A stretch of 45,436 bases of DNA from assembly GCA_022486625.1 (NCBI GenBank), contig JAKVKH010000029.1, forward strand, positions 1 through 45,436. The letters run 5' to 3'. Source of the DNA: Butyrivibrio sp. GTDB taxonomy: Bacteria; Bacillota; Clostridia; Lachnospirales; Lachnospiraceae. A program made the translations under genes and the position numbers. The notes under the pieces are model-generated. The model worked only from the letters and a program-made list of their open reading frames with translations. It had not been told where the DNA came from and ran no database searches. This document shows positions 1-8,950 of the stretch, piece after piece (position 1 is the stretch's first letter; each line of letters starts with the position of its first letter).

Positions 1-885
1 CGCCGTTCCTCTTTCCACGACACGTCCTGCATACATGACAACAACATAATCAGCCATCTCCGCAATGACACCAAGGTCATGTGTGATCAGCATGATGGAA
101 GAATTGATCTCTTCCTTCAGGTTTCTTAACAGATCCAGGATCTGTGCCTGAATGGTAACATCAAGTGCAGTTGTCGGTTCATCGGCAATAATCAGCTTCG
201 GATCACAGGCAAGTGCCATGGCGATCATGATACGCTGACGCATACCGCCGGACAGCTCATGCGGATACATGGTATAAACTCCGTTGCTGTTCGCAATGCC
301 GACTTTCTCAAGCATTTCGATGGTCCTCTTTTTAACATCTTCCTTTGACATATCCGGATTATGAAGTGCAATGACTTCATCCACCTGGTCTCCGATCCGG
401 AATACCGGATTCAGACTCGTCATCGGTTCCTGGAAGATCATGGACATCTTGGCACCGCGCAGCTTCTGCATTTCTGTTGCAGGAGTATTCACCACGTTTA
501 TGGCCTTGCCGTCTCCCAGATTAAAGCGGATTTCACCTTTTACTGTCTGCCCCTGAGGTCTTTGCACGAGCTGCAGAAGAGAAAGGCTGGTTACGGATTT
601 TCCGCAGCCTGACTCTCCGACAACGCCTACGGTTTTTCCTTTGGGAATATCAAAGGAGACACCGTTTACAGATTTAACTGTACCGATATCAGAAAAGAAA
701 TAGGTGTGCACATCGTCAAATTCCACGATGTTATTCTCATCTCTCATCTTCGTTACATACTCTGATTCCGGAATATGCTTTCTGTTTCTCTTTTTCTCGA
801 TCTGACCTGTGATCTTTCTGTTTCTTCTGGAAATCGCACGGGCTTCCTTCGCAGATATATAATTCACATCTTTTTTCTTAGCCAT
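1..885 (-). CDS. oppD: Oligopeptide ABC transporter ATP-binding protein OppD, C-terminus outside window
   Basis: This is the ATPase that powers peptide import through the OppBC pore on the inner face of the membrane. 295 codons are open from ATG at 885 to the window edge, so only the C-terminal part is missing. The start follows TAAGGAG. About 50 lysine/arginine-rich residues precede the ABC domain. Visible motifs are Walker A GESGCGKS, a Q-loop in MIFQEPMTSLNP, the signature LSGGMRQR, Walker B LIIADEPT and the H-loop LITHDLG. The sequence stops at VMYAGRVVERGTA, a typical point about 60-100 residues before the OppD end with its oligopeptide-transporter C-terminal segment. It lies 18 bases after oppC and an oppF would be expected next. 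DppD is the main alternative name. Confidence 0.93.
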   Translation of the reverse strand, partial: MAKKKDVNYISAKEARAISRRNRKITGQIEKKRNRKHIPESEYVTKMRDENNIVEFDDVHTYFFSDIGTVKSVNGVSFDIPKGKTVGVVGESGCGKSVTSLSLLQLVQRPQGQTVKGEIRFNLGDGKAINVVNTPATEMQKLRGAKMSMIFQEPMTSLNPVFRIGDQVDEVIALHNPDMSKEDVKKRTIEMLEKVGIANSNGVYTMYPHELSGGMRQRIMIAMALACDPKLIIADEPTTALDVTIQAQILDLLRNLKEEINSSIMLITHDLGVIAEMADYVVVMYAGRVVERGTA

Positions 886-903
886 GATTAATCTCCTTAC
901 TCC

Positions 904-2634
904 TCAGCGCTTCATCTTGGGATCAAATGCATCTCTGAGTCCGTCGCCGATAAAGTTGAATCCCAGAACCGTCATCAGAATCAGCATACCTGCCGGGATC
1001 CATACAAACCAGTAGGTAGACATGACATAAGAGTCATTGACTGCATTGATAATATTGCCCCATGATGCATACGGATATTTAACGCCAAGTCCCAAGAAAC
1101 TCAGTGTAGCTTCTGTCAGGATGACATCGCCGAGTCCCATGGTCGCTACAACGATCAGCTGAGGAATGACATTCGGAATCAGATGCATGAAGATTCTGCG
1201 GTAGGTACTGATACCCGTTGCTTCTGCCGCTACCATGAATTCCTGCTCACGAAGAGACAGAATCTGTCCTCTGACCATACGTGCAATACTTGCCCAGCCC
1301 AGAATTCCCAGGACAATACACAGGAAATAGATACGGATCTTCGGATCAACCTTCATCTTGTCCATGATGGAACCGAGAATGATATAAATCGGCATTGCAG
1401 GGATGCAATAGAATACATCTACCACACGCATGATGATATTGTCCACCCAGCCGCCGAAGAAACCTGCGATACCACCAAGGACAACACCGATCAGCAGCTC
1501 GATCAGAATAACCACAAACCCGATCAGGAGAGATACACGTCCGCCGAACATCAGTCTGGTCAGGATATCCATTCCGTTTCCGTCAGTACCGCACAGATGC
1601 TTTAATGACGGTGATGCATAGTTATCGTTGAGCTGTGTCTTCTGATAGGTCCGGATGACATACTGATTATCTTTCTGTGCAAGTGTATAGGCCACATCCT
1701 TGCCGTCTGCATCCTTGACACTGAACTGCGCCGCCTTGGACGCAATTGCCTCTTCTGCTGCTTCAATGTATTCAACAGAAAGGAAGCTTCCTTCATTGAC
1801 CGAGCTGACAGAAAAATGTGACAGCAGCGCATACTGTCCGCCGTCTGATGTACTCACAACTGCTCTGTCATTGGCACTGTCAATGGCAATCGTATACTGC
1901 GTTCCGTCTGCAGTAAAGGTTGTCTGTCCTGCATTCAGGGCAGCTTCTGCCTGATAACGGAAATCATAGGAAAGCGTCGTTCCTTCCGTATATGCATTGA
2001 ATACATATTTGGATGCAATTGCAAGCTCTCTCTGCGTCGTTACGGTAATCGTTCTGCCTGAAGCGGTAATTTCATACTGATTGCCGTTTACTTCGAACTG
2101 TGTCTGTCCGGCATTGTTTGCCTTTTCAAATGCCGCCTTGACAGTATCTGTAAAGCTGTCATCCACATTCTTATAAGCATAAAGCTTTCTCATATAAGTC
2201 ACTTCAGCAACGGTTCCCGCGCCATAGATCTTATAGAAATCATTTCCGGCCTTTTCCAGTGTATAGGTCTGATCCTTGACTTCAAACGTTGTATCCCCGT
2301 CATGCGCCGCCAGAACGAACTTGGACTGAGCCATGCTGGGAAGTTTCTGCCCGTCTGCCATTGTGAACTTATAATCCTCATTATAGGAAGCACCTGCATA
2401 ATCTGTCATGGTTTCCTTCACGGTACGGAATACCTGTGCTTCTCCATAAGGAGAGATAAATCCCCCTGCAAAGGAGAAAATAAACATTGCTATGATAATA
2501 AACAGACCGATCATTGCGAGACGGTTACGAAAAAATCTCTTTGCAACCAGCATTCCCGGAGAAAGGACACGTACTCTGGACTCATCGTCAAGCGTCCCCT
2601 GTCTGTCTTCTGAGCTGTTAATGTTATTGGACAT
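904..2634 (-). CDS. oppC: Oligopeptide ABC transporter permease OppC with a large extracytoplasmic repeat insertion
   Basis: This is one of the two membrane subunits of the peptide importer. ATG at 2634 is chosen because AAGGTGG lies 8 bases before it; an upstream GTG at 2646 overlaps that site. The 576-residue product is about twice the usual OppC length. One membrane segment (about residues 38-60) is followed by an extracytoplasmic stretch to about residue 350. The usual permease core then follows, with the EAA-loop-like region EATGISTYRRIFMHLIPN and the family ending GDGLRDAFDPK. The extra stretch holds four degenerate repeats of 60-66 residues, beginning GDTTFEV, GQTQFEV, GQTTFTA and AAQFSV. 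The gene sits 24 bases after oppB. Enlarged OppC proteins occur in some Firmicutes; what the inserted domain does is unknown to me. Confidence 0.92.
   Translation of the reverse strand: MSNNINSSEDRQGTLDDESRVRVLSPGMLVAKRFFRNRLAMIGLFIIIAMFIFSFAGGFISPYGEAQVFRTVKETMTDYAGASYNEDYKFTMADGQKLPSMAQSKFVLAAHDGDTTFEVKDQTYTLEKAGNDFYKIYGAGTVAEVTYMRKLYAYKNVDDSFTDTVKAAFEKANNAGQTQFEVNGNQYEITASGRTITVTTQRELAIASKYVFNAYTEGTTLSYDFRYQAEAALNAGQTTFTADGTQYTIAIDSANDRAVVSTSDGGQYALLSHFSVSSVNEGSFLSVEYIEAAEEAIASKAAQFSVKDADGKDVAYTLAQKDNQYVIRTYQKTQLNDNYASPSLKHLCGTDGNGMDILTRLMFGGRVSLLIGFVVILIELLIGVVLGGIAGFFGGWVDNIIMRVVDVFYCIPAMPIYIILGSIMDKMKVDPKIRIYFLCIVLGILGWASIARMVRGQILSLREQEFMVAAEATGISTYRRIFMHLIPNVIPQLIVVATMGLGDVILTEATLSFLGLGVKYPYASWGNIINAVNDSYVMSTYWFVWIPAGMLILMTVLGFNFIGDGLRDAFDPKMKR
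1615..2298 (-). repeat. Four tandem degenerate protein repeats coded within oppC
   Basis: Residues about 113 to 340 of OppC contain four units starting at about residues 113, 176, 236 and 302. Each begins with a strand-like G-x-T-x-F motif, followed about 8 residues later by Y-x-(I/L), then a second strand-like part and a helix-like part ending in an alanine-rich segment. They are repeats at the protein level; no long DNA identity was seen. The region should face outwards because it lies between the first membrane segment and the permease core. Confidence 0.7.
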
Positions 2635-2658
2635 GATCTGGACCACCTTTCACTCTTC

Positions 2659-3645
2659 TTAATTAATACGGACACGCGGATCAACAACTGCATACAGAAT
2701 ATCTGCGAGCAGGTTGCCCAGAAGTGTCAGTACTGCCAGAAATACCAGATAGAACATGGAGAATGGAATATCTCCCTGTGTCATACTCAGGTATCCGACG
2801 TAGCCGATGCCCGGAATCTGGAACAGTGTCTCAGTGATCATGGCACCGCCGAACAGTCCCGGAAGTGATCCGCCGATGATGGTGATAATCGGTATGAGTG
2901 TATTACGGAATGCATGATGATAGATTACGCGGCGCTCGGGAAGTCCCTTCGCACGTGCGGTTCTGATGTAATCCGAATTGAGGACTTCAAGCATGTTGGT
3001 TCTGGTATAACGCATCATGGATCCCATGCTGACAATCGTCAGTGTCAGAATCGGCAGAATCATATGCTTGCAGATATCAAGGAACTGCATCACGGGACCA
3101 TAGCTCTCGTGATTTCTGCCTACAATACCATACAGGTCAAACCATCCGAGTTTTACGGAAAAAATGTATTTCAGAATCGTCGCAAAGAAAAAGCTCGGAA
3201 GAGAAATACCGATCAGCGCAATGACTGTAACTGCATAGTCCGTGTGACTGTACTGCTTTCTGGCAGAAATAATGCCCAGCGGAATGGCAATGATATATTC
3301 CAGAAAGGATGCACAAAGTGCCAGTGCAAAGGAATACCAGATGACCTGTCTGAACTTGGTCAGTACCGGAACATTCCAATACCAGGAATCACCGAAATTA
3401 CCTCTTACTGCCTGTCCCAGCCAGTGAATATAGCCGGGGATAATGCCAACGTCCAGACCATATGCTTTATTCAGCTGATCCAGCCACTCCTGATAGCTTT
3501 TGGCTCCGGGCTTCTGTGACATCTGTCTTGCCAGAGATTCCACGTAGGAAGACGGCATGCAACGCATGATGGAATAGATGATCAGTGCTACAAAAAACAG
3601 AATGATCAGACTGATTCCAAGTCTTTTCAAAATATACTTTCTCAT
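2659..3645 (-). CDS. oppB: Oligopeptide ABC transporter permease OppB
   Basis: This is the second pore subunit of the peptide importer, 328 residues, a normal length for OppB/DppB. It opens with MRKYILKRLG and a membrane segment followed by the family's N-terminal extracytoplasmic loop (GLD near residue 64, then WLGQAVRGNFGDS). Five further membrane segments follow. The EAA-loop region reads YIRTARAKGLPERRVIYHH, and the end GNLLADILYAVVDPRVRI is typical. The start has AGGAGAG 6 bases upstream. It follows oppA after 176 bases that hold a terminator-like hairpin, so it is probably expressed at a lower level than the binding protein. Confidence 0.94.
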   Translation of the reverse strand: MRKYILKRLGISLIILFFVALIIYSIMRCMPSSYVESLARQMSQKPGAKSYQEWLDQLNKAYGLDVGIIPGYIHWLGQAVRGNFGDSWYWNVPVLTKFRQVIWYSFALALCASFLEYIIAIPLGIISARKQYSHTDYAVTVIALIGISLPSFFFATILKYIFSVKLGWFDLYGIVGRNHESYGPVMQFLDICKHMILPILTLTIVSMGSMMRYTRTNMLEVLNSDYIRTARAKGLPERRVIYHHAFRNTLIPIITIIGGSLPGLFGGAMITETLFQIPGIGYVGYLSMTQGDIPFSMFYLVFLAVLTLLGNLLADILYAVVDPRVRIN

Positions 3646-3668
3646 ATCGATACTCTCCTGCGAATTAC

Positions 3669-3737
3669 TTCAGATACCATATCTGAAATGAAGGCAAACC
3701 GATCTGCCTTATGACCGCTTTACACTCATTTCAGATA
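3669..3737 (-). promoter_or_regulatory. Overlapping inverted repeats ahead of oppB that can form alternative stems
   Basis: On the minus strand TATCTGAAATGA (3737-3726) is exactly complementary to TCATTTCAGATA (3691-3680), enclosing a small hairpin AAGGCA/TGCCTT. The second arm is also complementary to TATCTGAA (3676-3669) with a 3-base loop. The two pairings exclude each other, and both lie just upstream of the oppB ribosome binding site. This could be an RNA switch, a processing site or a mRNA-stability element; no ligand or protein is indicated. Confidence 0.55.
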
Positions 3738-3790
3738 GCGGGCAAAAAGCCGGTGCATCCGGAAAAACTCCGGTGCCGGCTTTTGTCCGC
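3738..3790 (-). terminator. Terminator-like hairpin between oppA and oppB
   Basis: Read on the minus strand, a long imperfect stem joins GCGGACAAAAGCCGG to CCGGCTTTTTGCCCGC with an inner CCGG/CCGG stem. The descending arm contains TTTTT after the strongest G-C part. It lies 31 bases after the oppA stop. It is most likely a partial terminator or 3' mRNA stabiliser giving more OppA than OppBCD. Confidence 0.7.
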
Positions 3791-3821
3791 ATAGTATCTT
3801 CAACTGTCAGAACACCTGTGC

Positions 3822-6170
3822 TTATTTCATTGTAACGTTCTGAATCTCATCTCTCCAGCCGTAATAGGATGTCTGATCCTTCGGCATGGAATCGCTGTTC
3901 ACACGCTCTGTGGAATATACGGTGCATTCCTGTCTCTGATATACCGGAATTTCAACTGCCCAGTCCAGAATGGTATCCAGGCACTGTTTGTACAGCTGTT
4001 TTCTGTATTCCTGGTCATCACTTGTTCTTGCTTCCATGATCATCTCATCCAGATCGCTGTCTGCCAGATTGTAGTGGTTGGAATTTGTTCCGCCCTTACC
4101 GACTCTGTTGCTGGAATGATATACCTGATACATATCCGGATCCGGTGTTGCCTGCCATGCAGCGCACCACAGTTCATTCGTATTGGCATCCAGAACATCC
4201 CACATTGTGGAAGAATCTGCAAGATCATTGATCGTAAGTGTAAATCCAAGTTCAGCAAGTGCTGCCTTGGCATCTGTCAGAATACCGTAGGACGGATGAT
4301 CTCCGTTTCCGCCGCCGCCGATCATAACCTCAGCCTCCATCGGTGCATTCTTGGGTGCTGCTGTGATCTTGCCGCCGGATACTGTATAGCCTGCTGCTTC
4401 GAAGTAGCCAAGAGCTGCCTTCTTTGCTGCCGCATACTTGTCATCTGCTGACATTCCGTCTGTATAAATCGGATTGCCATCCACATCTGTGGAATATGCA
4501 ACCTGATAGCCATCGTCAGACTTCTGCGGAGAAGCCCATGAAACGCTGGAAATCGGATAATTGATTACTGTAGCCGCATCGCCGAAGTAAGTATTGATAT
4601 TTACATCACGATAAACGGAAATCATTGTGGCAAGTGCTTTTCTGAGATCCTTGGAAGCTTCGGAATCACTCTTGTCACCGACACGGATAATATCCGCATT
4701 GATTCCGATATAACCATAACCCAGGAAATCAACTGCATCTGTTCCCAGCTTGTCACCTGTCAGTTCTCCGTTACTGTTGATGCCCTTGATCTGATCAAAT
4801 GCATCCTTGGAACCTGAAGGCTGGGAAAGATCGATTGTTCCCTGCTGAACACCCGGGATCTTATCTGCTTCCTGTGTTTCCTTGAGCTGCAGATTCTTTA
4901 TCTTGGGAGCGCCTGCATAATAGCTGTCATTTGCAGTCATGTAAACTGTCTTGTTCTCATACTTGTTAAATACATACGGGCCATAGCCAAGAGGTGTTGT
5001 GGTCTTCTCGCGGATGGCGGAAAGATCTCCTCTCTTGAATCCGAACTTGTTATTGGCATAATCGTACTGGCTCTTATCACCATAGTAATGAAGGGCACCG
5101 ATCTGTACACCAAGTGAGTAGATTACCGTTGCATCATAACCGTCTGTTGTGATCGTAACTTCATGATCACCGACCTTCTTGATACCTTCGATATTCGGAA
5201 CTTCCTCACCTTCTCCGGCTGCTCTCTTTTTCTCAACCAGATAGGACTGTGCTGCGGTGTTTGCACCCTGATCCAGATAGCTCGCATCACCATAGTTGGT
5301 GGCCAGTGTCTTATAATCTGAACCATACAGCTTTGCAGTATCTGCAATGATGGTATCAAAATCCTTACCCTTTGCAGAATACTTTGCGTCCATCGGGACT
5401 GCATAAAGTGCTGCAAACATCTCTTCTGCCGTGGAAACCTTCAGCTGATCCTTGTAGGAATCAAGATTGTCCTTGCAGAACTGTGACTCAGACTGAAGAA
5501 GAGGTGTAATCACATCGGAATTGATCTTGGCCGCAAGATCATCCGGCATATCCTTGAGTGCCTTGGCAATATCATCATCTGTAATGGAATCCGCTACTGT
5601 GGAATTGGCTCTGTAATTCTTCATGCCCTTGATCGGAAGAGAATAAATCGAAGCAGAACCATCATAATCATTATCTGACAGTACATATAATGTGAAGATC
5701 AGATCGTCAGCCGTAAGCGGCTCGCCATCAGAAAACTTCGCATCGTCACGCAGCTTGATGTCATAAACGGTTTCATTCTTGGCATCATCCTTTGTCATCG
5801 TTACATCGGAAAGACCGTAGTAAGTATACTCTGTTCCGTTATAGGAACGTTTCTCACCTTCAATACCCTTATTGACGATCTGTCCCTGTCTGTCCGTGCC
5901 ATAAATCGAAGGGCATACCAGTGTTCCTATATGTGTATCCGGTACTGTTGTAGCAAAGAACGGACTGAATTTCTGAGAAAATGCATCCTCTCCGATTACC
6001 AGCGGTGTGTCGGAAGAAGCTGCTGCACCTGTGCTGCTCCCTGCAGTAGCATCTGTTGATGCAGAAACGCCTGTTGCAGATTTGGTACTGGCGCTGCCGC
6101 ATGCTGTCATGGAGATTGCCATGGCACCTACCAGACCAAGAGATAAAAACCTTGTGAATCTCTTTTTCAT
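3822..6170 (-). CDS. oppA: Oligopeptide-binding lipoprotein OppA (extracellular solute-binding protein family 5)
   Basis: This is the peptide receptor of the transporter, anchored outside the membrane by lipid. The N-terminus has a signal peptide with lipobox MTAC and acceptor Cys24, followed by a Ser/Thr/Ala-rich linker to about residue 55. Family features include FSDGEPLTADDLIFTL near residue 146, TPLGYGPYVFNKYENKTVYM, DLRKALATMISVYRDVN and the C-terminal YKQCLDTILDWAVEIPVYQ. At 782 residues it is about 200 longer than typical OppA; much of the excess lies at about residues 188-325, a helix-rich stretch. AAGGAGAGG lies upstream of the ATG. It follows the small membrane protein gene by 37 bases and precedes oppBCD, so this is a complete opp operon as far as the window goes. 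Confidence 0.94.
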   Translation of the reverse strand: MKKRFTRFLSLGLVGAMAISMTACGSASTKSATGVSASTDATAGSSTGAAASSDTPLVIGEDAFSQKFSPFFATTVPDTHIGTLVCPSIYGTDRQGQIVNKGIEGEKRSYNGTEYTYYGLSDVTMTKDDAKNETVYDIKLRDDAKFSDGEPLTADDLIFTLYVLSDNDYDGSASIYSLPIKGMKNYRANSTVADSITDDDIAKALKDMPDDLAAKINSDVITPLLQSESQFCKDNLDSYKDQLKVSTAEEMFAALYAVPMDAKYSAKGKDFDTIIADTAKLYGSDYKTLATNYGDASYLDQGANTAAQSYLVEKKRAAGEGEEVPNIEGIKKVGDHEVTITTDGYDATVIYSLGVQIGALHYYGDKSQYDYANNKFGFKRGDLSAIREKTTTPLGYGPYVFNKYENKTVYMTANDSYYAGAPKIKNLQLKETQEADKIPGVQQGTIDLSQPSGSKDAFDQIKGINSNGELTGDKLGTDAVDFLGYGYIGINADIIRVGDKSDSEASKDLRKALATMISVYRDVNINTYFGDAATVINYPISSVSWASPQKSDDGYQVAYSTDVDGNPIYTDGMSADDKYAAAKKAALGYFEAAGYTVSGGKITAAPKNAPMEAEVMIGGGGNGDHPSYGILTDAKAALAELGFTLTINDLADSSTMWDVLDANTNELWCAAWQATPDPDMYQVYHSSNRVGKGGTNSNHYNLADSDLDEMIMEARTSDDQEYRKQLYKQCLDTILDWAVEIPVYQRQECTVYSTERVNSDSMPKDQTSYYGWRDEIQNVTMK

Positions 6171-6207
6171 AATTCCTCTCCTTTTAAATTATTATATTCA
6201 ATGACTG

Positions 6208-6771
6208 TTACAGTCCCTTGAACCCCTGCTCCTGTTTCGTGACACTGTTGATCCTCTTCCTGTTCCTGCGGAAAAAGATAAAGGACAGTGCACACATTAC
6301 GATCATCGCCGCCGGAAAAATCACATCTCCGGGAAGGCTGATCCGTTCATGCGATCTGATCATGAAAATCAGATCCGTCAGAAGTGTGACTACGCTGAAA
6401 AAGCACGTCATGATCGAACTTCTTGCAGTACGGCCGATACTCTTCTCATACTGCTCTTCCTCCAGCATCTCGCTCATCCTGCGTATACCGAAAGCACCAA
6501 GCATGAAATAAACGACCGGAAGAAAACTGATCACATACGGTATTGTCACCAGAAAGCTGTGGCCCGCTCCGGAATTCATCAGTCCTGCAACCAGAAAGGC
6601 TGCCAGGCATCCGGAAGAAAAAACAAGACTGTCTTTGGCAAGTAAGGCCTGTTCCCGCGGATTCATGGGATTGTAATAATACATTCCCACATAAACCATC
6701 TGTACGGATGCTTTTCCATTCTCATCCGTCACATCTCTGTATTCATAATTCTTACGATATTTTCCTGACAT
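6208..6771 (-). CDS. Conserved membrane protein of unknown function, first gene of the opp operon
   Basis: I do not recognise a named family. The 187-residue product starts with a charged, tyrosine-rich cytoplasmic segment (MSGKYRKNYEYRDVTDENGK, then YVGMYYYNPMNPREQALLAK). Two hydrophobic segments follow at about residues 45-65 and 72-95, then a charged linker (RRMSEMLEEEQYEKSIGRT), and two more segments before a basic tail. ATG at 6771 is preferred because AGGAACAGGGA precedes it; an in-frame GTG at 6798 has a poorer site. It lies 37 bases before oppA and shares its promoter, so it may be an accessory of the transporter, but that is inference from position only. Confidence 0.75.
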   Translation of the reverse strand: MSGKYRKNYEYRDVTDENGKASVQMVYVGMYYYNPMNPREQALLAKDSLVFSSGCLAAFLVAGLMNSGAGHSFLVTIPYVISFLPVVYFMLGAFGIRRMSEMLEEEQYEKSIGRTARSSIMTCFFSVVTLLTDLIFMIRSHERISLPGDVIFPAAMIVMCALSFIFFRRNRKRINSVTKQEQGFKGL

Positions 6772-6900
6772 TCCCTGTTCCTGTACATCTTCGTACACTC
6801 ATCCGATCTGCTGCAATGTAACCTGTATCCCTGTGTTTCCGACAGTTCCTATGCAAGCTGAAATGTATAAACTTCGCCCGCAAAATACAGTTACTTTGAC

Positions 6901-6929
6901 ACAATAGCCTATTATCCAGACTCTGTCAA
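6901..6929 (-). promoter_or_regulatory. Promoter of the opp operon
   Basis: Minus-strand -35 TTGACA (6929-6924), a 17-base spacer and -10 TATTGT (6906-6901). The predicted transcript would have a leader of about 125 bases before the ATG at 6771. Confidence 0.65.
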
Positions 6930-7181
6930 GGCTTAGCAAACAGATGTCTTTGCATGGCGGACATTTTATGCATTTTTATGTAATCTTTGTGTCTTTAAAG
7001 TTGGTACTATCTTATCGTTATAGGATACATCTTGCTCTGAATGTCTGTTTTTATCAAGGTTTTTCATTTTCTTTACAGCAGCATTCTTTATGTTATCATT
7101 ACATAATTAATCATTCAATGCTTATATTTATTAATTTTGTAATATTTTTGTTCTTTTTTGCAGAAGACATGTCTCCGATCA
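6930..7181. other. AT-rich non-coding stretch between the opp promoter and the gpmI terminator
   Basis: The 6772-7305 interval has no convincing gene. Its left part holds the opp leader and promoter, and its right part the gpmI terminator and a second hairpin. The middle 250 bases are clearly more AT-rich than the flanks. A 33-codon minus-strand frame near 7060 lacks a ribosome binding site. I see no repeat or known RNA motif. Confidence 0.5.
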
Positions 7182-7208
7182 GAAAAAGCCTGCAGAAATC
7201 TGCAGGCT
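7182..7208 (-). terminator. Rho-independent terminator of gpmI
   Basis: On the minus strand a perfect 9-base stem AGCCTGCAG / CTGCAGGCT with a 4-base loop runs into TTTTT. It lies about 100 bases after the gpmI stop. Confidence 0.85.
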
Positions 7209-7215
7209 CCTTCTC

Positions 7216-7241
7216 AATGCAGGTGCCACTGCACCTGCATT
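7216..7241 (-). repeat. Second perfect hairpin just before the gpmI terminator
   Basis: AATGCAGGTGC and GCACCTGCATT form an 11-base stem with a 4-base loop, 8 bases from the terminator stem. It has no T-run of its own. Tandem hairpins like this can protect the 3' end of a transcript. Confidence 0.65.
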
Positions 7242-7305
7242 TAATCTCCAAGAGACAAAACAGCGCTAAATAAAACTTCAATCGGATATTTTTTCTCTGC
7301 AGGAA

Positions 7306-8853
7306 TCACTTCTTAATTAATAAGCTCTTTCCTGTCATCTCTGCCGGCTGCTTCTCCCCCATGCACTCAATCAATGTCGGGATGATGTCAGCAAGGCATC
7401 CGCCTTCACGAAGTGTATAGGCAGGATCATAATTCACCAGAATGAACGGTACCGGATTGGTGGTATGTGCCGTAAAGGGTTCGCCGGTCTCATAGTCTAC
7501 CATCTGCTCGCAGTTACCGTGGTCTGCACAGATAAAGAGTGTTCCGTTTGTCTTTCTGATCTCTTCCACAACTCTTCCCACACAGCCGTCTACTGTCTCA
7601 ACAGCCTTTACTGCTGCAGGAATCACACCGGTATGGCCGACCATATCCGGATTAGCGAAATTGATGATGATGACATCATATTTTTCAGAATCAATCGCTG
7701 CGATGAGCTTATCGCATACTTCCGGAGCGCTCATCTGCGGTTTGAGATCATAGGTTGCAACATCTTTCGGGCTGTTGACCAGAATTCTGTCTTCGCCTTC
7801 ATTCGGCTTCTCCACACCACCGTTAAAGAAGAATGTAACATGCGCATACTTCTCTGTCTCTGCAATACGTGCCTGCTTCATGCCCTTCTGTGCGAGCCAT
7901 TCACCAAACGTATTGTTCAGCAGAACCTTGTTGAAAGCTACTTTCTTATTCGGAATCAGCGGATCGTAATCTGTGAAGGTTACGAAGGTAACATCTTTCC
8001 TTGAACCTCTGTCAAATTTATCAAAGTCATTATCGCAGAAGCAGTGTGTCAGCTCTCTTGCTCTGTCAGGACGGAAATTGAAGAAGATTACGGAATCGCC
8101 ATCCTGTACGGTTGCAACAGGCTGTCCGTTCTTCATGACAACGGTAGGAAGCATGAATTCATCCGTTACGTCTGCGTCATAGGACTGCTGAATTGCTTCA
8201 TGTGCACTGGAAGCAGATACGCCTTCTCCCTTTGTCAGTGCATCATATGCCTTTACGACTCTGTCATAGTTATTATCACGGTCCATTGCATAATAACGTC
8301 CGGAAATCATTCCGACTTCACCAACGCCCAGCTCTTTCATCTTGTCTTCAAGCTGCTGTACATAATCAATGCCGCTCTTGGGCGGTGTATCACGGCCATC
8401 CAGGAAGCAGTGCACATAAACCTTTTTAAGGCCGTTTTTCTTTGCCATTTCCAGAAGTCCGAATACATGCTCGATATGACTGTGCACACCGCCATCAGAC
8501 ATCAGGCCGAACATATGAAGGCTGGAATTTTTGGCCTTACAGTTATTCATTGCTGCCATCAGTGCTTCGTTTTCAAAGAAATCTCCGTCAGAAATGGACT
8601 TTGTAATACGGGTCAGCTCCTGATATACGATACGGCCGGCACCCATGTTCATGTGTCCAACCTCAGAATTACCCATCTGTCCTTCCGGAAGTCCGACTGC
8701 AAGCCCACTGGCTGCGCCCTTTACAAAAGGATATTCCTTCATCAGTCTGTCCATAACAGGTGTCTGTGCCATTGCTACGGCATTGCCGTCTTTTCTGTCA
8801 TTTAATCCATATCCGTCCAGAATCATCAGAACGGTCGGTTTTGATCCTCTCAT
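7306..8853 (-). CDS. gpmI: 2,3-bisphosphoglycerate-independent phosphoglycerate mutase
   Basis: This glycolytic enzyme interconverts 3- and 2-phosphoglycerate using two manganese ions and a serine nucleophile. The length of 515 residues is normal. The nucleophile motif GQMGNSEVGHMNMGAGR lies near residue 60. Metal and substrate segments include HSHIEHV, FLDGRDTPP, ISGRYYAMDRDNNYDR, FNFRPDRAREL, NFANPDMVGHTG and ICADHGNCEQM. GGAGG stands 7 bases before the ATG. It has its own strong promoter and terminator and so forms a single-gene unit between opp and the cation efflux gene. Confidence 0.98.
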   Translation of the reverse strand: MRGSKPTVLMILDGYGLNDRKDGNAVAMAQTPVMDRLMKEYPFVKGAASGLAVGLPEGQMGNSEVGHMNMGAGRIVYQELTRITKSISDGDFFENEALMAAMNNCKAKNSSLHMFGLMSDGGVHSHIEHVFGLLEMAKKNGLKKVYVHCFLDGRDTPPKSGIDYVQQLEDKMKELGVGEVGMISGRYYAMDRDNNYDRVVKAYDALTKGEGVSASSAHEAIQQSYDADVTDEFMLPTVVMKNGQPVATVQDGDSVIFFNFRPDRARELTHCFCDNDFDKFDRGSRKDVTFVTFTDYDPLIPNKKVAFNKVLLNNTFGEWLAQKGMKQARIAETEKYAHVTFFFNGGVEKPNEGEDRILVNSPKDVATYDLKPQMSAPEVCDKLIAAIDSEKYDVIIINFANPDMVGHTGVIPAAVKAVETVDGCVGRVVEEIRKTNGTLFICADHGNCEQMVDYETGEPFTAHTTNPVPFILVNYDPAYTLREGGCLADIIPTLIECMGEKQPAEMTGKSLLIKK

Positions 8854-8907
8854 TTAAATTCCTCCATTCATTTGCCTGCCATAAAGGCATTCGAAACTGC
8901 ACACTAA

Positions 8908-8936
8908 ATTATAGCTTAATCACTCCTGATTGACAA
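8908..8936 (-). promoter_or_regulatory. Promoter of gpmI
   Basis: Minus-strand -35 TTGTCA (8936-8931), 17-base spacer, perfect -10 TATAAT (8913-8908). The start codon is about 50 bases downstream. Confidence 0.8.
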
Positions 8937-8950
8937 GTAATTAACATAGT

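Noticed and set aside
7000..7100. 33-codon minus-strand frame starting MKNLDKNRHSEQD
   Set aside because: No Shine-Dalgarno sequence and no promoter; the AT-rich base composition alone gives such frames.
6944..7273. Open frame of 109 codons on the plus strand in the opp-gpmI gap
   Set aside because: It runs through the gpmI terminator, has no ribosome binding site and codes for a Phe/Leu/His-rich sequence without any family pattern.
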